NCBI GenBank assembly: GCA_039654915.1
Contig: CM077600.1
Location: 44,748,492-44,812,491, forward strand
Direction: 5' to 3'
Length of the DNA stretch: 64,000 nucleotides
Origin: Aquilaria yunnanensis
Taxonomy: Eukaryota; Streptophyta; Magnoliopsida; Malvales; Thymelaeaceae
Position 1 is the stretch's first letter. Each line of letters starts with the position of its first letter. Below the pieces are notes generated by a model. It did no database searches, was not told the DNA's origin, and saw only the letters and a list, made by a program, of their open reading frames with translations. The translations under genes and the position numbers were made by a program. Positions 32,759-45,893 of the stretch are shown here, piece by piece.

Positions 32759-35140
32759 TAACAAAGATTGTAAACGAGTTTCTTGTTTGGCAGAATAAGC
32801 ATATCTATTAATTATATGAGTCTAATTTGCATGTTTTATGCCATGTTTTGGGCCCAATTTGATCGACCTGAAAATAAAAAAAAATTATGACAATTTAAAC
32901 TATAAAAAAAACAGAGAGAGAAAGTGAAGAAAACAATCAACAAAGTGAATAAAATAAAAACACAAAATTGAACGTTTCCTTTTTCATTTAGGAGTAAAGG
33001 AGGCAACAAGTTGATGTGCGGTAATAACTCTTTACCTAGGCATTACCACTACCAAACAGATCTTGTAATGAGCGAAGAAGGTGCAATATTTGACTCAACA
33101 CTTCTTGAACCAATAGATCTGTGCCATGACCATTTAATAAAGTTTGCAAAACCTACAACCAATTAGTGAGCAAAATGGTAAATGAAAGATGATGGTTAGA
33201 TGCCATCATTAGAGCCCCATGGATAGTAGGGAGCCCAACTTCTAGTGCAGATTGGCAATGAGGGGTGAATATGTGTACCACCAATTTAGAAGTCACTATG
33301 AATTTGTTTTGCCTAAGTCAATTGGATATCTATTACGGTTTATGAGAGATTCTAAGATCATGGGTCAGTTTTGCTAAAATAATTTTATTCTAGTGGCTAC
33401 AAATTCGTACCATAGGGTTTAATTTTCTCATTTTCTAATTTTTTTTGTTTCTTTTAATGCCTAACCTTTGATAGGAAATGATTTTTTTTATAGCTTTTGT
33501 TTAATTTTTAATTATTTTCAAAAGTTTATCTTAATTCCAAATCATGAATCTTGCCAAACCAATTGTTTATTAATTTTAAATGTCTTTGAAATCTAAAGAT
33601 TTTACCAAATCATTCCAAAATTTAAAATGATCATCTTGTTCAAATCACGAGGCTTATTGGACCAAATAGATCTGAACAAAATAAATCTGCCCTGAGATTT
33701 TATCAAGTCCACCATGAACAGTTTCTTAAAGGGTTATTAAGTATTTTACAATATTCTTAATTTAATTTCTTTCTAATTTCTAGAAAAATAAGGTGAGCTA
33801 AATTATCTAGCATAACAAATATTTTTTTTATGTATTATCAATTTTTTTAAGACGCATCATGAGATAAAAATTAAACTATTCTAAAAATAAAAAACACAAA
33901 AGACAAACAAATAAATATCATATGTCATATTCCTAATACGGATTTAATATCTAAATTTGATACATGGTAAAACAAACAAAGAATAAATAAAAAACAATAA
34001 CAAGAAGGCTTACTGCTAGTGACTTTTCTGTGAAATAATATAAAGTGTTAGTACCTGGTCGGCTCACGGGTCCAAAACGGGTTCGATCGAATCTCTTTTG
34101 ATTCGGTGGTGAAAAGGTAAGAGAGTAGCGATCAGGGGTTTACACAAAATAGACATACAGTGTCATGCCTCATCAATAATAATAATAACTGGATGACTAG
34201 AGTTTTGCATATTTTGATTGTGACTCCATGTGCGACCCAAAGTGTAAGGAGGATTGTATTTGTCCAGAGACAATTTCAGGATATCCATGGATAAGGAGAG
34301 TTGAACAAGCAAATCATCAAATTATATAAGCAAGGATAGAACATGGAATGTTGCATGCCAGAAAAGACACTCATTATGCCCTATCGAGATAATGGCAGAC
34401 CATAATAAAGATAGGGGGTGCTGCTGTCCCTTGCCCCAAAAAAAAACTTGAAAGGCTTTAGATATGGGTACTTAATTGGTTAATTCGAGAGAAATTAGAA
34501 GTTGAATATGCATTCTTGCCCCCTGAAAATAATGGAAGAATATAAATATGGGAAGTAAGTAAGATAGGCACTAAAGAAAAAAAAGGATCAAATTAGTAAT
34601 TATTCATTCTAGCTTTAAGTTAACATCGCTTAAATGCACAATTAGTCCTCTAGCTTTTCAAATTTGCAAGATTTGGTCCCTTAACTTTAAATTAGTACGA
34701 CTTAGTCCCATTTTTCAGCTTTACTTCGTCACAATGTTATTCCTCTCCTCCGGGTTAGGCCTCCAGAACAAGAAATCCTTGTTCAGCCACTGTATCCAAA
34801 ATGTCCAGATGGTGGCAACTTGAAAGCAAACACTGTCAATAATTTAGGGACATTTTGTCAAATAAAAAAGTTGAGTGCCATAAGTGTAAAAAGTTGATAT
34901 TTCAATATTGAAAGTGGGTTACCCGAGATCTAGCATCTGTCAAAAATGATTTTCTGATTGAACAAATTGTGGGAGTTACCTTGCCTGTGATAGTGCCTTA
35001 TGAACATTAAACTCCTCACTACTTAATTAGTATATGTAATGATTTGCCGGATTCAATTTTTGAAAGGAAAGTCTTATATGCTTTGCCATGATTTAGAACT
35101 CAAGTAGTAGATTGAAAAACAAAAAATAAAAATCCCCCGT
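32759..35140. other. Intergenic DNA
   Basis: AT-rich DNA without a supported gene. 34600-34720 carries wording such as TTAGTCCTCTAGC and TTGGTCCCTTAAC, commonly seen in terminal regions of plant Mutator-like elements, but no paired end was found. Confidence 0.55.
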
Positions 35141-35154
35141 ACAGAGCATAAAAT

Positions 35155-36650
35155 ACGTATCGTGCCTTAGAACCCTCAAATTTTGACAACTCAAGTGATG
35201 CGGCCCTCAAACTTCGTGTTGGTCCCATTTTGTCCTCAAACTTGACAAAGTGATATATTCAAATCCAAAATAGGCATAGGGTGGCATATGGCTTAAGGTT
35301 TATGGGTAGTTCGTTTGCCATTAATTCAGTTAATTTATCTAAATTATTCCCAGGTCGGTCTCGGGTTACTCACAGATCATGTATCTACCAGATAAGAAAA
35401 CGTAAAACACCCTCAAGATTTGTGTTAATTACAACTTCAACCATCCACCATCACCATTACCATCGAGTCACACATTGTCGGCCAAAGGGTTTGGATTCGA
35501 AAAATATAAGCCTCCTGGTGAGCCAATAAGCCCTTTGAGCAGCTTCTTCCAGCCTCAGACAGGAGCCATCTTCTTCGGCGCATCAACTCAAATAAGAGAG
35601 TAGGTAAATATGGAGGTAAGGATTGGGTTATTAGATGGTGATAGTGATGGATTTGTTGGACTGGAGGCGAAGTAGTGCTTCACCAAACTGAATCGTCATG
35701 GAAAACTTGTTCTAGTTCTACTTCTTTGTCGGAGGCGACTTTTGGGGAAGCTCACAAGCGAGGAGCAAGCAAATGGTGAAAATAAGATTGGGTAATGACA
35801 GATCCGGCGGGAGAGGGCAATTGCGCTTAATCAGGTGGTGGAGAAGAAAAGGGGAAAGAACATATCCGAGAGGGAGAGAGGAGATAACAAAGGTAGTGAA
35901 TGGCATATGGGCATAATTAAACCAACTTTATGTTCTAATTTTGAACCCAAATCCACCGGTTCTTTTAACCCGAATTTGACCCAGTTTTAACCCGTGAATA
36001 ATCCAACCCTATTAGTGGCATTAATTTCTGCCAAACTGGCCCTTATTGTTAAAATGCCTGACGAAGCAAAGATGGTCATTTCCTAAGGTACAACGTTCAG
36101 CTTTAAGATTATAAAAACATTTTGAATGCAGTACGGACAAACTCATAGAGCTTGGTGCAGACGCTTCTCCTTCATCTCAACCAACTTCAGATCTAGAATA
36201 CAAACCACTTCATCTCTTTTTTTCCTCCAGATATACTGTTAAATGCATTTTTTTTTGTACTATTGAGACCTTGTAGGGCATGAATTTCTACACTGGATAT
36301 GTTGTATGAAATACATGTATAGAAAACTATATATGGATGTGACAAAACATGATTAGTAACTTTTACAATGAACCATTTGGTGAGAAATGAAGGACAAACG
36401 TGACAGACACATCCATCACCTAACTAAAACCTCTTTTATTTTGACATTGTTCTACATGTAGCCACCGTTTTAATGAAAATCAGCACTCTATATTTCGTAG
36501 AGAACCAAATTTTGAACAGTTTCTCTAACGTTTGATCAGATCAGAACTAGTTTTCACTTAGAAATGTTTGAGGCTCAGCTCAGATTTGTTGAAAGTTTAA
36601 GGGCTAACTCATCTGTGGTACCAAAGTCTGAGGGCTTATCGAGCACTTAA
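35155..36650. mobile_element. Mutator-like TIR element candidate (about 1.5 kb)
   Basis: The left end (GTGCCTTAGAACCCTCAAAT near 35162) and the reverse complement of the right end (GTGCTCGATAAGCCCTCAGA near 36640) are alignable over about 60 bp, both continuing to GCCCT.AAACTT. The flanking 9-mers GCATAAAAT and GCCTAAATG agree at six places, a weak target duplication. The interior (35280-35930) is less AT-rich than the surroundings and could be captured gene DNA, but I recognise no domain. A related single end is at 52890-52960. Confidence 0.45.
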
Positions 36651-37300
36651 GCCTAAATGAAACAATAACAGCGTAATGGATTGTAAATTTAAGTGTACAG
36701 GGAACTAAGGGCGCGGGGGTGGAAGAGAATTAGAAAGGAGAAAGGGCCGCATCGGTATAGGAGAAGAGTGGACTGAGGACTAGAGACTGGACTCGTTGCA
36801 TAAAAAGGATGGAGAAATTAGGGAAGTATTACAGAAGTACTTACTTGTATAGAGGCGAGGGCAGGGCAGGGCAGGGCACCCCCACCCCACACACAGAGGA
36901 CACAGACCCAGACACTCCAATCCAATGGCAATATTGGGTGTGCGCAGAGAGCAGGGGCACTGGTAGCAGGAGGAGAGAGGGAGGGAAAGGGGGGGGGGGT
37001 ATGATTGCAAAAATTGACCGTCCATCGAGCCTCGGGCTGCCTGCCTGGTTGAACAGTAGTCATTGCCTCCAACGAGCCAAAGCTACGTGCTGCTGCTGCT
37101 GGGTCACCTTCACCAATATTTCACATAGCTAGCCCTCCTTTTTTCTGACCGCTCCTAGATCTCCCATATCTCTACTCTCTAGCCATCCCCTTTTTCCCTT
37201 TCCCCGCACCGCACTTCACATCTCCCTACGCCTCTTCCTCCCCCAATCTAGTTCGCGTCCCCTCTCTATCCACTTCATAATTATTAGTCAGCTATTCTAC
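36651..37300. other. GC-rich, promoter-like block without a recognisable gene
   Basis: Unusually GC-rich for the region. It holds four GGG runs separated by CA (36859-36876), a C-rich stretch, a run of ten G (about 36991-37000), a CTG run near 37090, and pyrimidine-rich DNA (37135-37260) like plant 5' leaders. Short frames on both strands lack domains. It may be the promoter or first exon of a non-coding transcript or of a lost gene. Confidence 0.4.
36859..36876 (+). other. Putative G-quadruplex motif
   Basis: GGGCAGGGCAGGGCAGGG: four G-triplets with two-base loops, followed directly by a C-rich run. Confidence 0.7.
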
Positions 37301-40300
37301 TACTTATTTTATTTTGCAATCTGCTCTACTCTAAAAAAAAAAAAGCATCAGTCGTTAATCTATCAATTAATGAACGATAAACCAATTTAGTACTTCATCT
37401 TTTGAAATACCCAATTCAGTACTTTGAAAAGGCTGTTATTGCTTGCATGTAGCAATATTAAACAAAATTTGTTTTATTTACTGCCTTAAAAATAGTCTTC
37501 TCAAACGTTGTATCCCATAAATGTAATGCAACAGCAGATATTTTATATATATATACACGCGTGCTGATTAAAAACATTAAAAAAAAATAGACAAAAATAA
37601 TGAATTGACGCAACGTGTATAACTTCAAAAATATTAAAAGAGAAACCATGTTCTTATTTGATTAGATATATCTAAGTGACACAACTTGTTAGTGTATCAA
37701 AATTCAAACGCTTATAGAGACAAAAAGAAGTCACCAAATCCATTCAATGGACAATTCTCTTCTCTTAATTATCAGTTAATAATAACAATGGAGTAATAGA
37801 TTTCAAGAACAAAAAAATTTCATCAACAACACACTACAAAAAATGCACTATACAGATTTATTCTTGTCAATTAGTGATTTTCACGTCTCATAAAAACTTG
37901 TTCCATCTATATCTATACTATATATAAAGCCAAACTCTACAGAAATAAAATTTTAGAAATTCATGTGCTGCAAAGTGCAAACCGCTCAGTTTAATATGAA
38001 TAAGTTTCATATACAATCTTCACTTAAATCCACGGCGTCAATTTTGAAGCACTGATCTCGTAGATTCTATTCTAAGGGCAACTTAGCGCTAGTATTATCA
38101 TAAATTGATTGCGCCTTGCCCTGCAACTGCAAGACTTGTAAGTAATGCAATGTACCAGAAAATGGAGAGATAGAAAGGAAAGAGACTGCTTTGACGGCTT
38201 GATTAAACTCTTCAACTTTCTCTGATCAGGGGTTTGGTAAGTCATAACTCTGCGTGATTGAACATTAATTTTCCGATCCGAAAAATATTACGGAAAATGA
38301 CTGAAAAACTCGTCTGGATTGCTCAAACCTATCATTTTCATTTTTTTCATTGAAATACTCCCCTCACAAATTATTTGCCCAACTTCAGTTTTATGACTTA
38401 ACTTTAATTTAAATTTATTTATATTATTATTTGATTAAATTTTTTAAAAAAATCATATTTAAAAACTGTGATTTATGTAGTTTCTAAATATATATTTTTA
38501 AAAAATTAACAAATAATTATATAAATAAATTTAATTTAAGTTTAAATTAAAAAGCTAAAATGAGGCAAGCAAGCAATATGGGACGAATATAGTATTTAGT
38601 TACACGCTTATTATTTATTTTAGATGTTCAACAGCCCAATAGCTGTGACTGAAACATCAAATAGAAAATCATGGACAATCATAAAGAATAAATAGTCAAA
38701 TATGAAACCGAATTTTATGTTTTTATTAAAGTTAGAAAGTGTAATTATTTTTTTTACGAGATCATTATAGCCAGTCATCTCTGATAAATTATGATAATAT
38801 ATTCAGTACTCTGAGTTCAGTTAGATTCTCAATTTGGTCAATTTGGTTTTTTTTACTTGACATTTCTAGTTAGTGGTTAAAAGGTTTTTTAATGTCTAAA
38901 ATGATAATAAAAATGTAATTACTACGGATGTGCCATAACATAAATTTTCAATTTTAAGTGACACACACACACACACACATGCACACACATTAGATAATAC
39001 TGAATGTGTTTTCATTATCTTTTCATCTTATATCTATTGAACCATTTGAGTTAGTGTAGAGATTAAGAAAGTAAGAAAAAAAATACATGTTGTTTTCAAA
39101 AATAATTACATGGTGTGGAGAAACTTAAAAAAATAAATATTAGAATGAAAAAGTAAGCGATGATATGCTAAAACAATTTACTAACTATGAGTATTATAAA
39201 ATTTTGGAACTGCCTAAAATGAAATATATTGCAATAATTTTTTGGATAAATGATGAAGCATATTAATATTGTTAAACAACTAGCACAACCAACCTATGTA
39301 TAGTATATAAATAGTGCTAGTAACAACCTATAAATTAATCTATGATTGATTGGTAGTATCGCATGCATTAGCAGCAAATTATGCATTTTAGCCACGTTCT
39401 TACTATTTTTATGAAGGGGTAAAAGTGAAAAAAAAATAGAGAGGGTAAAATGATGAATTCGAAAAAGTAAAAAAAAAACAGTAGAGGGTGAGGGGGGAAA
39501 AACAAAAGAAAGAAAAAGGGTGAGTTGAGAAAAGGGAAGTTGGGGTAGGGTCAAAATTTGGGGCGGGGAAAGATAGCTTCAGGGAGAGGAGAGCTGAGAA
39601 ATGGGAATTCTTGAATGAGGAAGCAATAATTTGCTGGGGACCGGGGGCAATGTCTATCAATAATGACCGACCAATGAGAGAAGGGTATCAAGATCCCACG
39701 TACAAATGATTGCTTCTGTCTGCTCCTTTCGCTGCACCCGACCCCACTCCACTCCATCCCTTACCCTCACCCTTTGCAACATTCGCTTCGCCTTTCCACT
39801 GCCCTCGTCCTCGCCCATTTCACTCGGATCTCCACTCCACTGATTCGGTTCGACCCGGTTCCAACCTTAGACTCCTAGTGCTAAGGCTACTCCCTTCACC
39901 ACGCCTCCCTCACGTGATCTCTTTAATCTCCTGGCCCCCTTTTCACTTGTCTGGACCTGCACCAACCAGTCCCAAATCTTCAATTAAGATTCAGCACACC
40001 TGCCCAGAAACCTAATTCTTACATCTCTTCTGCAGATCAAATCGCAAGCTACAACCTATTGTGCTCTGGTTTATATATATTCTACTGTTGCTCCTGCTCT
40101 GAGCTGGTTGTCTTGATAGGTTTATGATAATTATCACATCACTGGACAGGCTTTTATTGTTTCCTCATGATATAGTAGTAGCCTAGAGAAACTAACAATA
40201 TTAACAAGGAGCCCACGACTTCAAACTAGCAACCAGGTAAAAAAAATATTACTATGTGATGAAGATAAAAAAAAACATCCATTTTTTGGTTAAAAAATCT

Positions 40301-41865
40301 CAAAAATATTTCAACATGAATAATGTGGCCGATAAACGTGAACAGATCCACGTAGACTTAGAAACAGGAAATAATTAAATATTCGTGAACCATAAACAAG
40401 CAACTTGTGATGTCTCGGCAGAGTGCCATAATGGATCCATTACCATGTTAATTAAACCGATTTATTACTACTCCTCCTCCTTCCACCCAACAGAGGAGGA
40501 AAAAGGGCGGAATATTGTGCATATATATCAACTTGTTGGTTTTTTTTTTCTTTTTAATTCGTCGATGGACGGACGACTGTAAATACAGATAACGAATAAC
40601 AGTTTGACCAAGGTCTTGTTGCTGATGGCTTGTTAATTGTCAGAGATATCACTGTAAGCAAGGCAAGGACACACATCTAATGTAGCAGGAATACCTTCAT
40701 CTAATTAATTATCTAATCATAATTATCATAATGCACATATATAAAAGAAAAGTTTGTCCAACCAATCCATTAGTTTTATTTTTCTTTACCTAACTATTAT
40801 GGAGCAGTTCGTTTCCAATTAATACACATTAAAGAGATCTCATTATTCATAGGCAAGTCAGGTTATGACACAGGTTAAAACAATCCATCATCTCAGTTTG
40901 TAAAATTACCCATATACTTCTATAATTTACAATCCTCTGCCACCTAGCTGTTGCTTTCCTTTTTTGAGCCTATTGCAGACTCCTGACCTCATATACCACC
41001 CCTACACTAGCCATGCCCTCCACCAGCCACCCAACCAAGCATTAATTTATACCTCCAGCGGCCTTAAATCTGGTGGTTGAAACATGTTGAAAGTTAGTAG
41101 ATTGACGAATTTGAGAGGATATCTTTGTTGGCAAGTTGAAACCATCAAACTCGAAGATCAATTAGAACTTCATTTGGGATGATGTTGCGATGATGTTTAA
41201 CGGTCCGCCATGTATGGATCGAGTCTAGGATTCTATAAGGCAAGTTCGCCGACTTGATGAACGGCATTGACTCATTATGTGGGTGCCCATGAAGGTCACT
41301 GGGCGGAGGTCAGCGATGACAGATGGAGGGATCAAACGATAGCCGAATGGGAGATAGGGACAAACGACAACCTCGATGGGTTCCACAACAATGGATTCAA
41401 CATTGAGTAAGGCTCCGAGGCCAGAGGTCGCTAATAAAGGTGGGAATGAGGAAAACGGGGTGAGCAGTGATATTAACAGGCATTGGCGGAAGCCATGGAC
41501 ACAAAACCAGGGGACAGAGGACAAAGCCAGACGAGGAAGATTGTTTTTACTTCTTTAATAACTGGTGGCAGTTTATTGCAATTTTTCTCAACTCTCTCCC
41601 CCTTTTGGTTCCCCTTCCACATGCCCTTTTTGACCGGCCCATAATCATTGACTCATTAATGAGATTAATAGGAAACAAATAGCCCCTATATCGGTGCCCT
41701 TACAAGTATTTCATGTAATTACAATTTATTTTGAAGCACCATGTTAACAATCCAAACAAAAGAGAACATTGTATATCCCAATAAAATTTCAACTTAAAGA
41801 ACAAACCTTCACTTGAACTTTATTTAAAGAAGAACCTGGTCTTCATTTAAAACTTAGGAAAACTT
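37301..41865. other. Intergenic DNA
   Basis: No supported gene over 4.5 kb. It includes an AC microsatellite (38962-38980), an isolated CACTACAAAAAA (37832) that could be a CACTA end without a partner, and a C-rich block (39700-39990) with open frames but no domain. The rest is AT-rich. Confidence 0.55.
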
Positions 41866-42125
41866 CACTATAAGAGGGAAACAATAGATCAACTAAAAAT
41901 AGCGACTGGATTTTAGTCGCTAGTTAGTTCAATCGTTAGTCAGTCGCTAGCTTGTATCCCATGGAAATTATTACAATTGATGAGCAACTGAATATTTCAG
42001 TCATTAGTTTTACTCGTTAGTTAGTCGCTAGTTTTAAATTTTACTCGCTAGTCATTAGCATATTTTATAATATTTGTTTATAATCAGTCGCTATTCAGTC
42101 CCTAGTTTACTTCAGTCACTAAATC
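41866..42125. mobile_element. Terminus of a CACTA-type element with subterminal repeats
   Basis: Starts CACTATAAGAGGGAAACAAT and is followed by at least six copies of TAGTCGCTAG or its variants in both orientations within 250 bp, the layout of En/Spm subterminal regions. The other end was not found; a similar motif (TTAGTCGTTC..GAGCGACTA) occurs alone at 46938-46963. It is probably a fragment. Confidence 0.5.
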
Positions 42126-44105
42126 AAATTAAAACCTTCAGCTTCGGCCTCTCCTTCTCCATTTCTCCTTATTCCTTCTCCATTTCTCTTATTGTTTCTT
42201 CTTCTTCCTTCTTTATTTATCTCATTGTTTTGGTCAACCACCGAGCGCCACTGTCGTGTTCTGTCTGCACTTTCGGGAGTCGCTGCTACCCTCACTACCC
42301 AGCCCTGCTACCAAATTGTCTTGAAAGCGCCACCGTCAAGAGAATCAAAGCTATAGTTGATCTTAATGTGGTAAGTGAAGTAGTTATACAATGAGATCAT
42401 ACTTCTATTTCAGTAGTTGATACCATGGGTGAACTCAAAAATTCAGAGGATGAATATGCTGGAGATGTTTTGGTTGTAATAATAATTTTGGTTATAATAA
42501 TATATTTATACTTATAAATATACTTAAAATATACACAATGCTATGTAAAATATATCATTAATTTGAAAATCATAACTTAAAATTGAATTAGTCTAATAAT
42601 TAACAATTGAAATGATAGGCTAACTTAGCAATACAAATGTGTCACACCATCTCAATGTCATTCAGACGCTACCATTGCAGCCACAATTTATAGGTCAAGC
42701 AAAAGAATTATATGAGGTCTACACCAGTTTTTCTCATTGTAGGTGACAACCTATAGTTAATTTGAATAAGAAACAGTGAAGTGGCTGGTGGTTGTCAAGG
42801 ATACTCTGGAAATCCAAATCAATAAGTCAAAACATGACTTATTTGATCCTACCACAAAGATAAGATGATAGTTGTGATATATTTTCATGTACAACCCTGT
42901 TTTAGTCCTCTATTTTATTGTTATTATCGTTTTAGGCTAACGGCATTTTTTATTTTTTATTTTTTATTTGAAGTCTTTCTCCATATTTGTTTTATTGTTC
43001 TTTAGTTTTGTTTTTGTAGTAATATTTAAGACTTTTTGAAAAGCTATAAAAAATGACAACAACAAGCTTCATAACATGAATTAACAATATAAGTCAAACT
43101 TATAGTTTTCCAACGGCTAATTACACTCTCACTCTTGATATTTTGTTTTAATTATTTTTTACCCCAATCTTAGGAACTATTCTTACCCAAAATTTTTCTA
43201 AATGTAAAATTCTTAAAATAGATCTATTCACTTAAAGTAAAAATATATAAATTAAGGGCCAAAAAACCAGTGTATATATAGAATTTAGAAGTGTCAATAA
43301 ATGACATAAGGCAACCGAAAAAAAAAAACTGAAAATGATTAAAGTTGAAATGCACGTCCCAAACTGTTGGGAAAACACTCTATAAATATGTGTTACTGTG
43401 TCTCGCTTATGTTTCTTTCTCGTTTATGATTTACCAAATATATTATTTCCGTTTTTTCAGCTATTATTTCTAGATCTAATATGACATGAAAGTCAGTAAT
43501 AAAATTATTTACTTAATAGTCACTTAAAGAATATTTTTATTGTATGAAGTAAATATTTTTTTGGAAATTTTTTCATATATAGTTTTATAAAATTACTAAA
43601 AATATGTAAATTTTATAAAAATATTTTGTAATTTTTTTTTTTACTTATGAAACGGTAAGGTTTTAGTTGATATACAATTTTGGAAAATAACTACTGTGCA
43701 TACAAATAAATGATTCAACTGTTTCAAAATATTTGTCGCATTTACTATATAAAATCACTTTTGTTTTTCTAGTCATGCATATTTTTCCAAATATGCTTTT
43801 CCTTCACGTAACTTTTGCAAGTGCTCAAGCATTCATTACTATAAATATATTTTGGTAAATGGTAGCAAAAATTATATAATTTACTTATGTTGCACTCTTA
43901 TCTTGCACATCATAGATACATTACAGAAAGTTAAAAATGACAGACATTTTTAAGAGAAATAGTACTTATAATCACTTTTTAATATATCTATAAAACCCAT
44001 TACAAATCTAAAAAATTTGAATTAATAGTCACAAATTCATCACTATATAAAAAATATTTAGGTACACTATTTTCCTCTAATGTGAAATGTTACAGCATAA
44101 ATAAG
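42126..44105. other. Intergenic DNA, possibly interior of the CACTA fragment
   Basis: A CT-rich stretch (42140-42330) opens a short frame of about 100 codons with no known domain. The remainder is AT-rich and featureless. Confidence 0.5.
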
Positions 44106-45245
44106 CTAAACAACTAGGGTAAAATCCATATATGGTCTTCTAATTTTTACACTTGTCTGAAAGTGATTCATTACTTCAACTAGTGTTATCTTAAAGTCCT
44201 CTAACTCATATATCATGTCTTATATGTATCCGTTGTGTAAATTTTTTTTGTTGTATTCAATTGAAGTTACTAATGTGGCATCCCAATTGCCTTGTTAGGA
44301 CCACACTACCATTGTAGCTTTCTATTTTGTAATAATAAATGATTGTATTGTACCGATAAGAAACTTTAGTTAAAAATGGACACAAATGCATAATATTAGG
44401 TACTTAAACATAAATTAGCCAAAAAATTTTATCATCATCATTGTTATACTCAAAATGCCAACAATAAAATAATTATCAAGTTTAGAAGGAGGAATGAGCA
44501 AATGGATGACGAATTGTGGAGGTTCATGAACATGAATTGTCTTGGGGCTGTTAAAATTGATCCTGAAGGTGATAGTGGCACCGACAGAATCAACTGGGGG
44601 TTGAACAAAGGTAGGTCAAAGAATAAGGGTGACAAGAACGTTACAAACTATCTAGTGATACTAGACAAGGGGAAGTTTGTCTTCGGGATGTAGTACCAAA
44701 TGAAGGCAACGATGAGGGTGCTGGAGAACGGATGTTTGTTGTCAACATGCAAGGTGTGGCAATGGAGAATGGGTTGTTAGTAGTGGTGAAAAAAGTAAAA
44801 GAAATGAATTGGTGGGGAAAGGAAACATTTGATGATGAGAGGCAGCACATAGGAAGGTTTAGCCATCCTAAAAGTGTTGTATATGTGGATTCAAATGAGT
44901 TAAATAAGTGAGGATGATTCAAGGAAGAATGTAAAGTATTTCCTAGTCTACATTTGGAGAGCCAAAAAATATGTGTTTGTATCTATTTTGGCTTGAAGTT
45001 TCTTGTTTGTATGGTATAGTCGTTTGTTGTTACAAACATGAAGCCATGATGTAGGGTCCCAACAAGGCAATTAAAATGTCATATCAGTAACTTTTATAGA
45101 AGATAATGAAGAAATTGATGGAATGTATTCATATATGACACAATATATAAGTTACGAGACTTTAAGATGACACTAGTTGAGTTAAAGAACCACTTTAGGA
45201 CTAGTGTAAAAGTTAGATGACAATATATGATTTTTACTAATCAAC
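44106..45245. mobile_element. Pack-MULE-like element with long TIRs
   Basis: The body (44115-45236) is bounded by CTAAACAAC (44106-44114) and CTAATCAAC (45237-45245), a 9-bp target duplication matching at eight positions, as produced by Mutator-like elements. The terminal inverted repeats are about 200 bp long and clearly alignable: TTTTTACACTTGTC.GAAAGT / TTTTACACTAGTCC.AAAGT, CAACTAGTGTyATCTTAAAG, and ATTGCCTTGTTrGGACC, each read inward from its end. The middle carries a fragment of a host receptor-kinase gene rather than a transposase. Confidence 0.75.
44502..44920 (+). pseudogene. Captured receptor-like kinase fragment (pollen PRK type)
   Basis: The plus strand reads a basic linker, then LVILDKGKFVFGM (to 44690), a stop, then in the same frame YQMKATMRVLENGCLLSTCK, and after a frame change MENGLLVVVKKVKEMN and GKETFDDERQHIGRFSHPK. 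This is the order found in pollen receptor-like kinases: juxtamembrane segment, a DLMKAAAEVLGNG-type start of the kinase domain, the beta-3 VVVKRM lysine strand, and the helix-C/GRLKH region. Only the beginning of the kinase domain is present. The stop and frame change make it non-functional. The match rests on motif memory, not on an alignment. Confidence 0.6.
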
Positions 45246-45311
45246 CAAGTGAAAAATTAAAAGCAACATTTTAACACAGTAAAACTAGCCCTCACCACCT
45301 AGTTAAGTTGG

Positions 45312-45893
45312 TTGCGAATGCAAGGTTTTAAATCTCATACTAGATATTGTATCATCCTTCTAATAGTATGGTATAATATTGGTACTGTATCATATTATAT
45401 CGGATGAATCAGTTTCAAATATCTTAGGCTATAGACATATATGAAAATGAAATTTATATAAATATACACTTAGAACATACCAAATTTTAAGATTGTATGA
45501 ATGTGAAGAGTATGTTATATGTATCTAAATTAATTGTTTTTTTATATAAATATTCCATTATATATACTAAAACTATAATTGTTAAGGTATGAAAAAAAAT
45601 AAAAGTATAACTGTTTTCAAATAATAGTAAATGTTTGTTATAAATTTAATCAATTGCACATATTTATAATATATTTTATCTAAAAATATAAACAAAATAA
45701 AAATTAAAAAATATATTTGGCTGGTAACAAAATAGTATGACCGGTAAAGGATGAGACAACCGGTACACCGAGCATCAACCGGTACAATTCCGTACAGAGA
45801 ACAACCTCTATTTGAATTATCTCATACTGTTTCTAGTCTGGCAACCGTATGTATTGGCTAGTACAGTAGAAATTTAAAAATCATGTGCGAAGG
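45312..45893. repeat. MULE-type MITE candidate
   Basis: The body 45321-45884 has inverted ends (AAGGTTTTAAATCTCATACT on the left, ATGATTTTTAAATTTCTACT as the reverse complement of the right) and the flanks TTGCGAATG and GTGCGAAGG, agreeing at seven of nine positions. The interior has repeated CCGGTA motifs and no ORF. It lies only 75 bp from the Pack-MULE-like element. Confidence 0.5.

Noticed and set aside
35281..35529. Possible small gene of 82 codons
   Set aside because: No domain recognised, lies inside a candidate TIR element, and start and end context are weak.
36809..37132. Open frame of 107 codons in the GC-rich island
   Set aside because: It consists of G-rich and Ser/Gly-rich low-complexity wording, and overlapping frames are open on the other strand as well.
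37832..37860. CACTACAAAAAA as start of a CACTA element
   Set aside because: No partner end or clear subterminal repeats were found; the motif can occur by chance in AT-rich DNA.
39409..40015. Overlapping open frames of 83-101 codons on both strands
   Set aside because: They are pyrimidine-rich on one strand, giving Ser/Pro/Phe-rich peptides without motifs; no intron or promoter pattern supports a gene.
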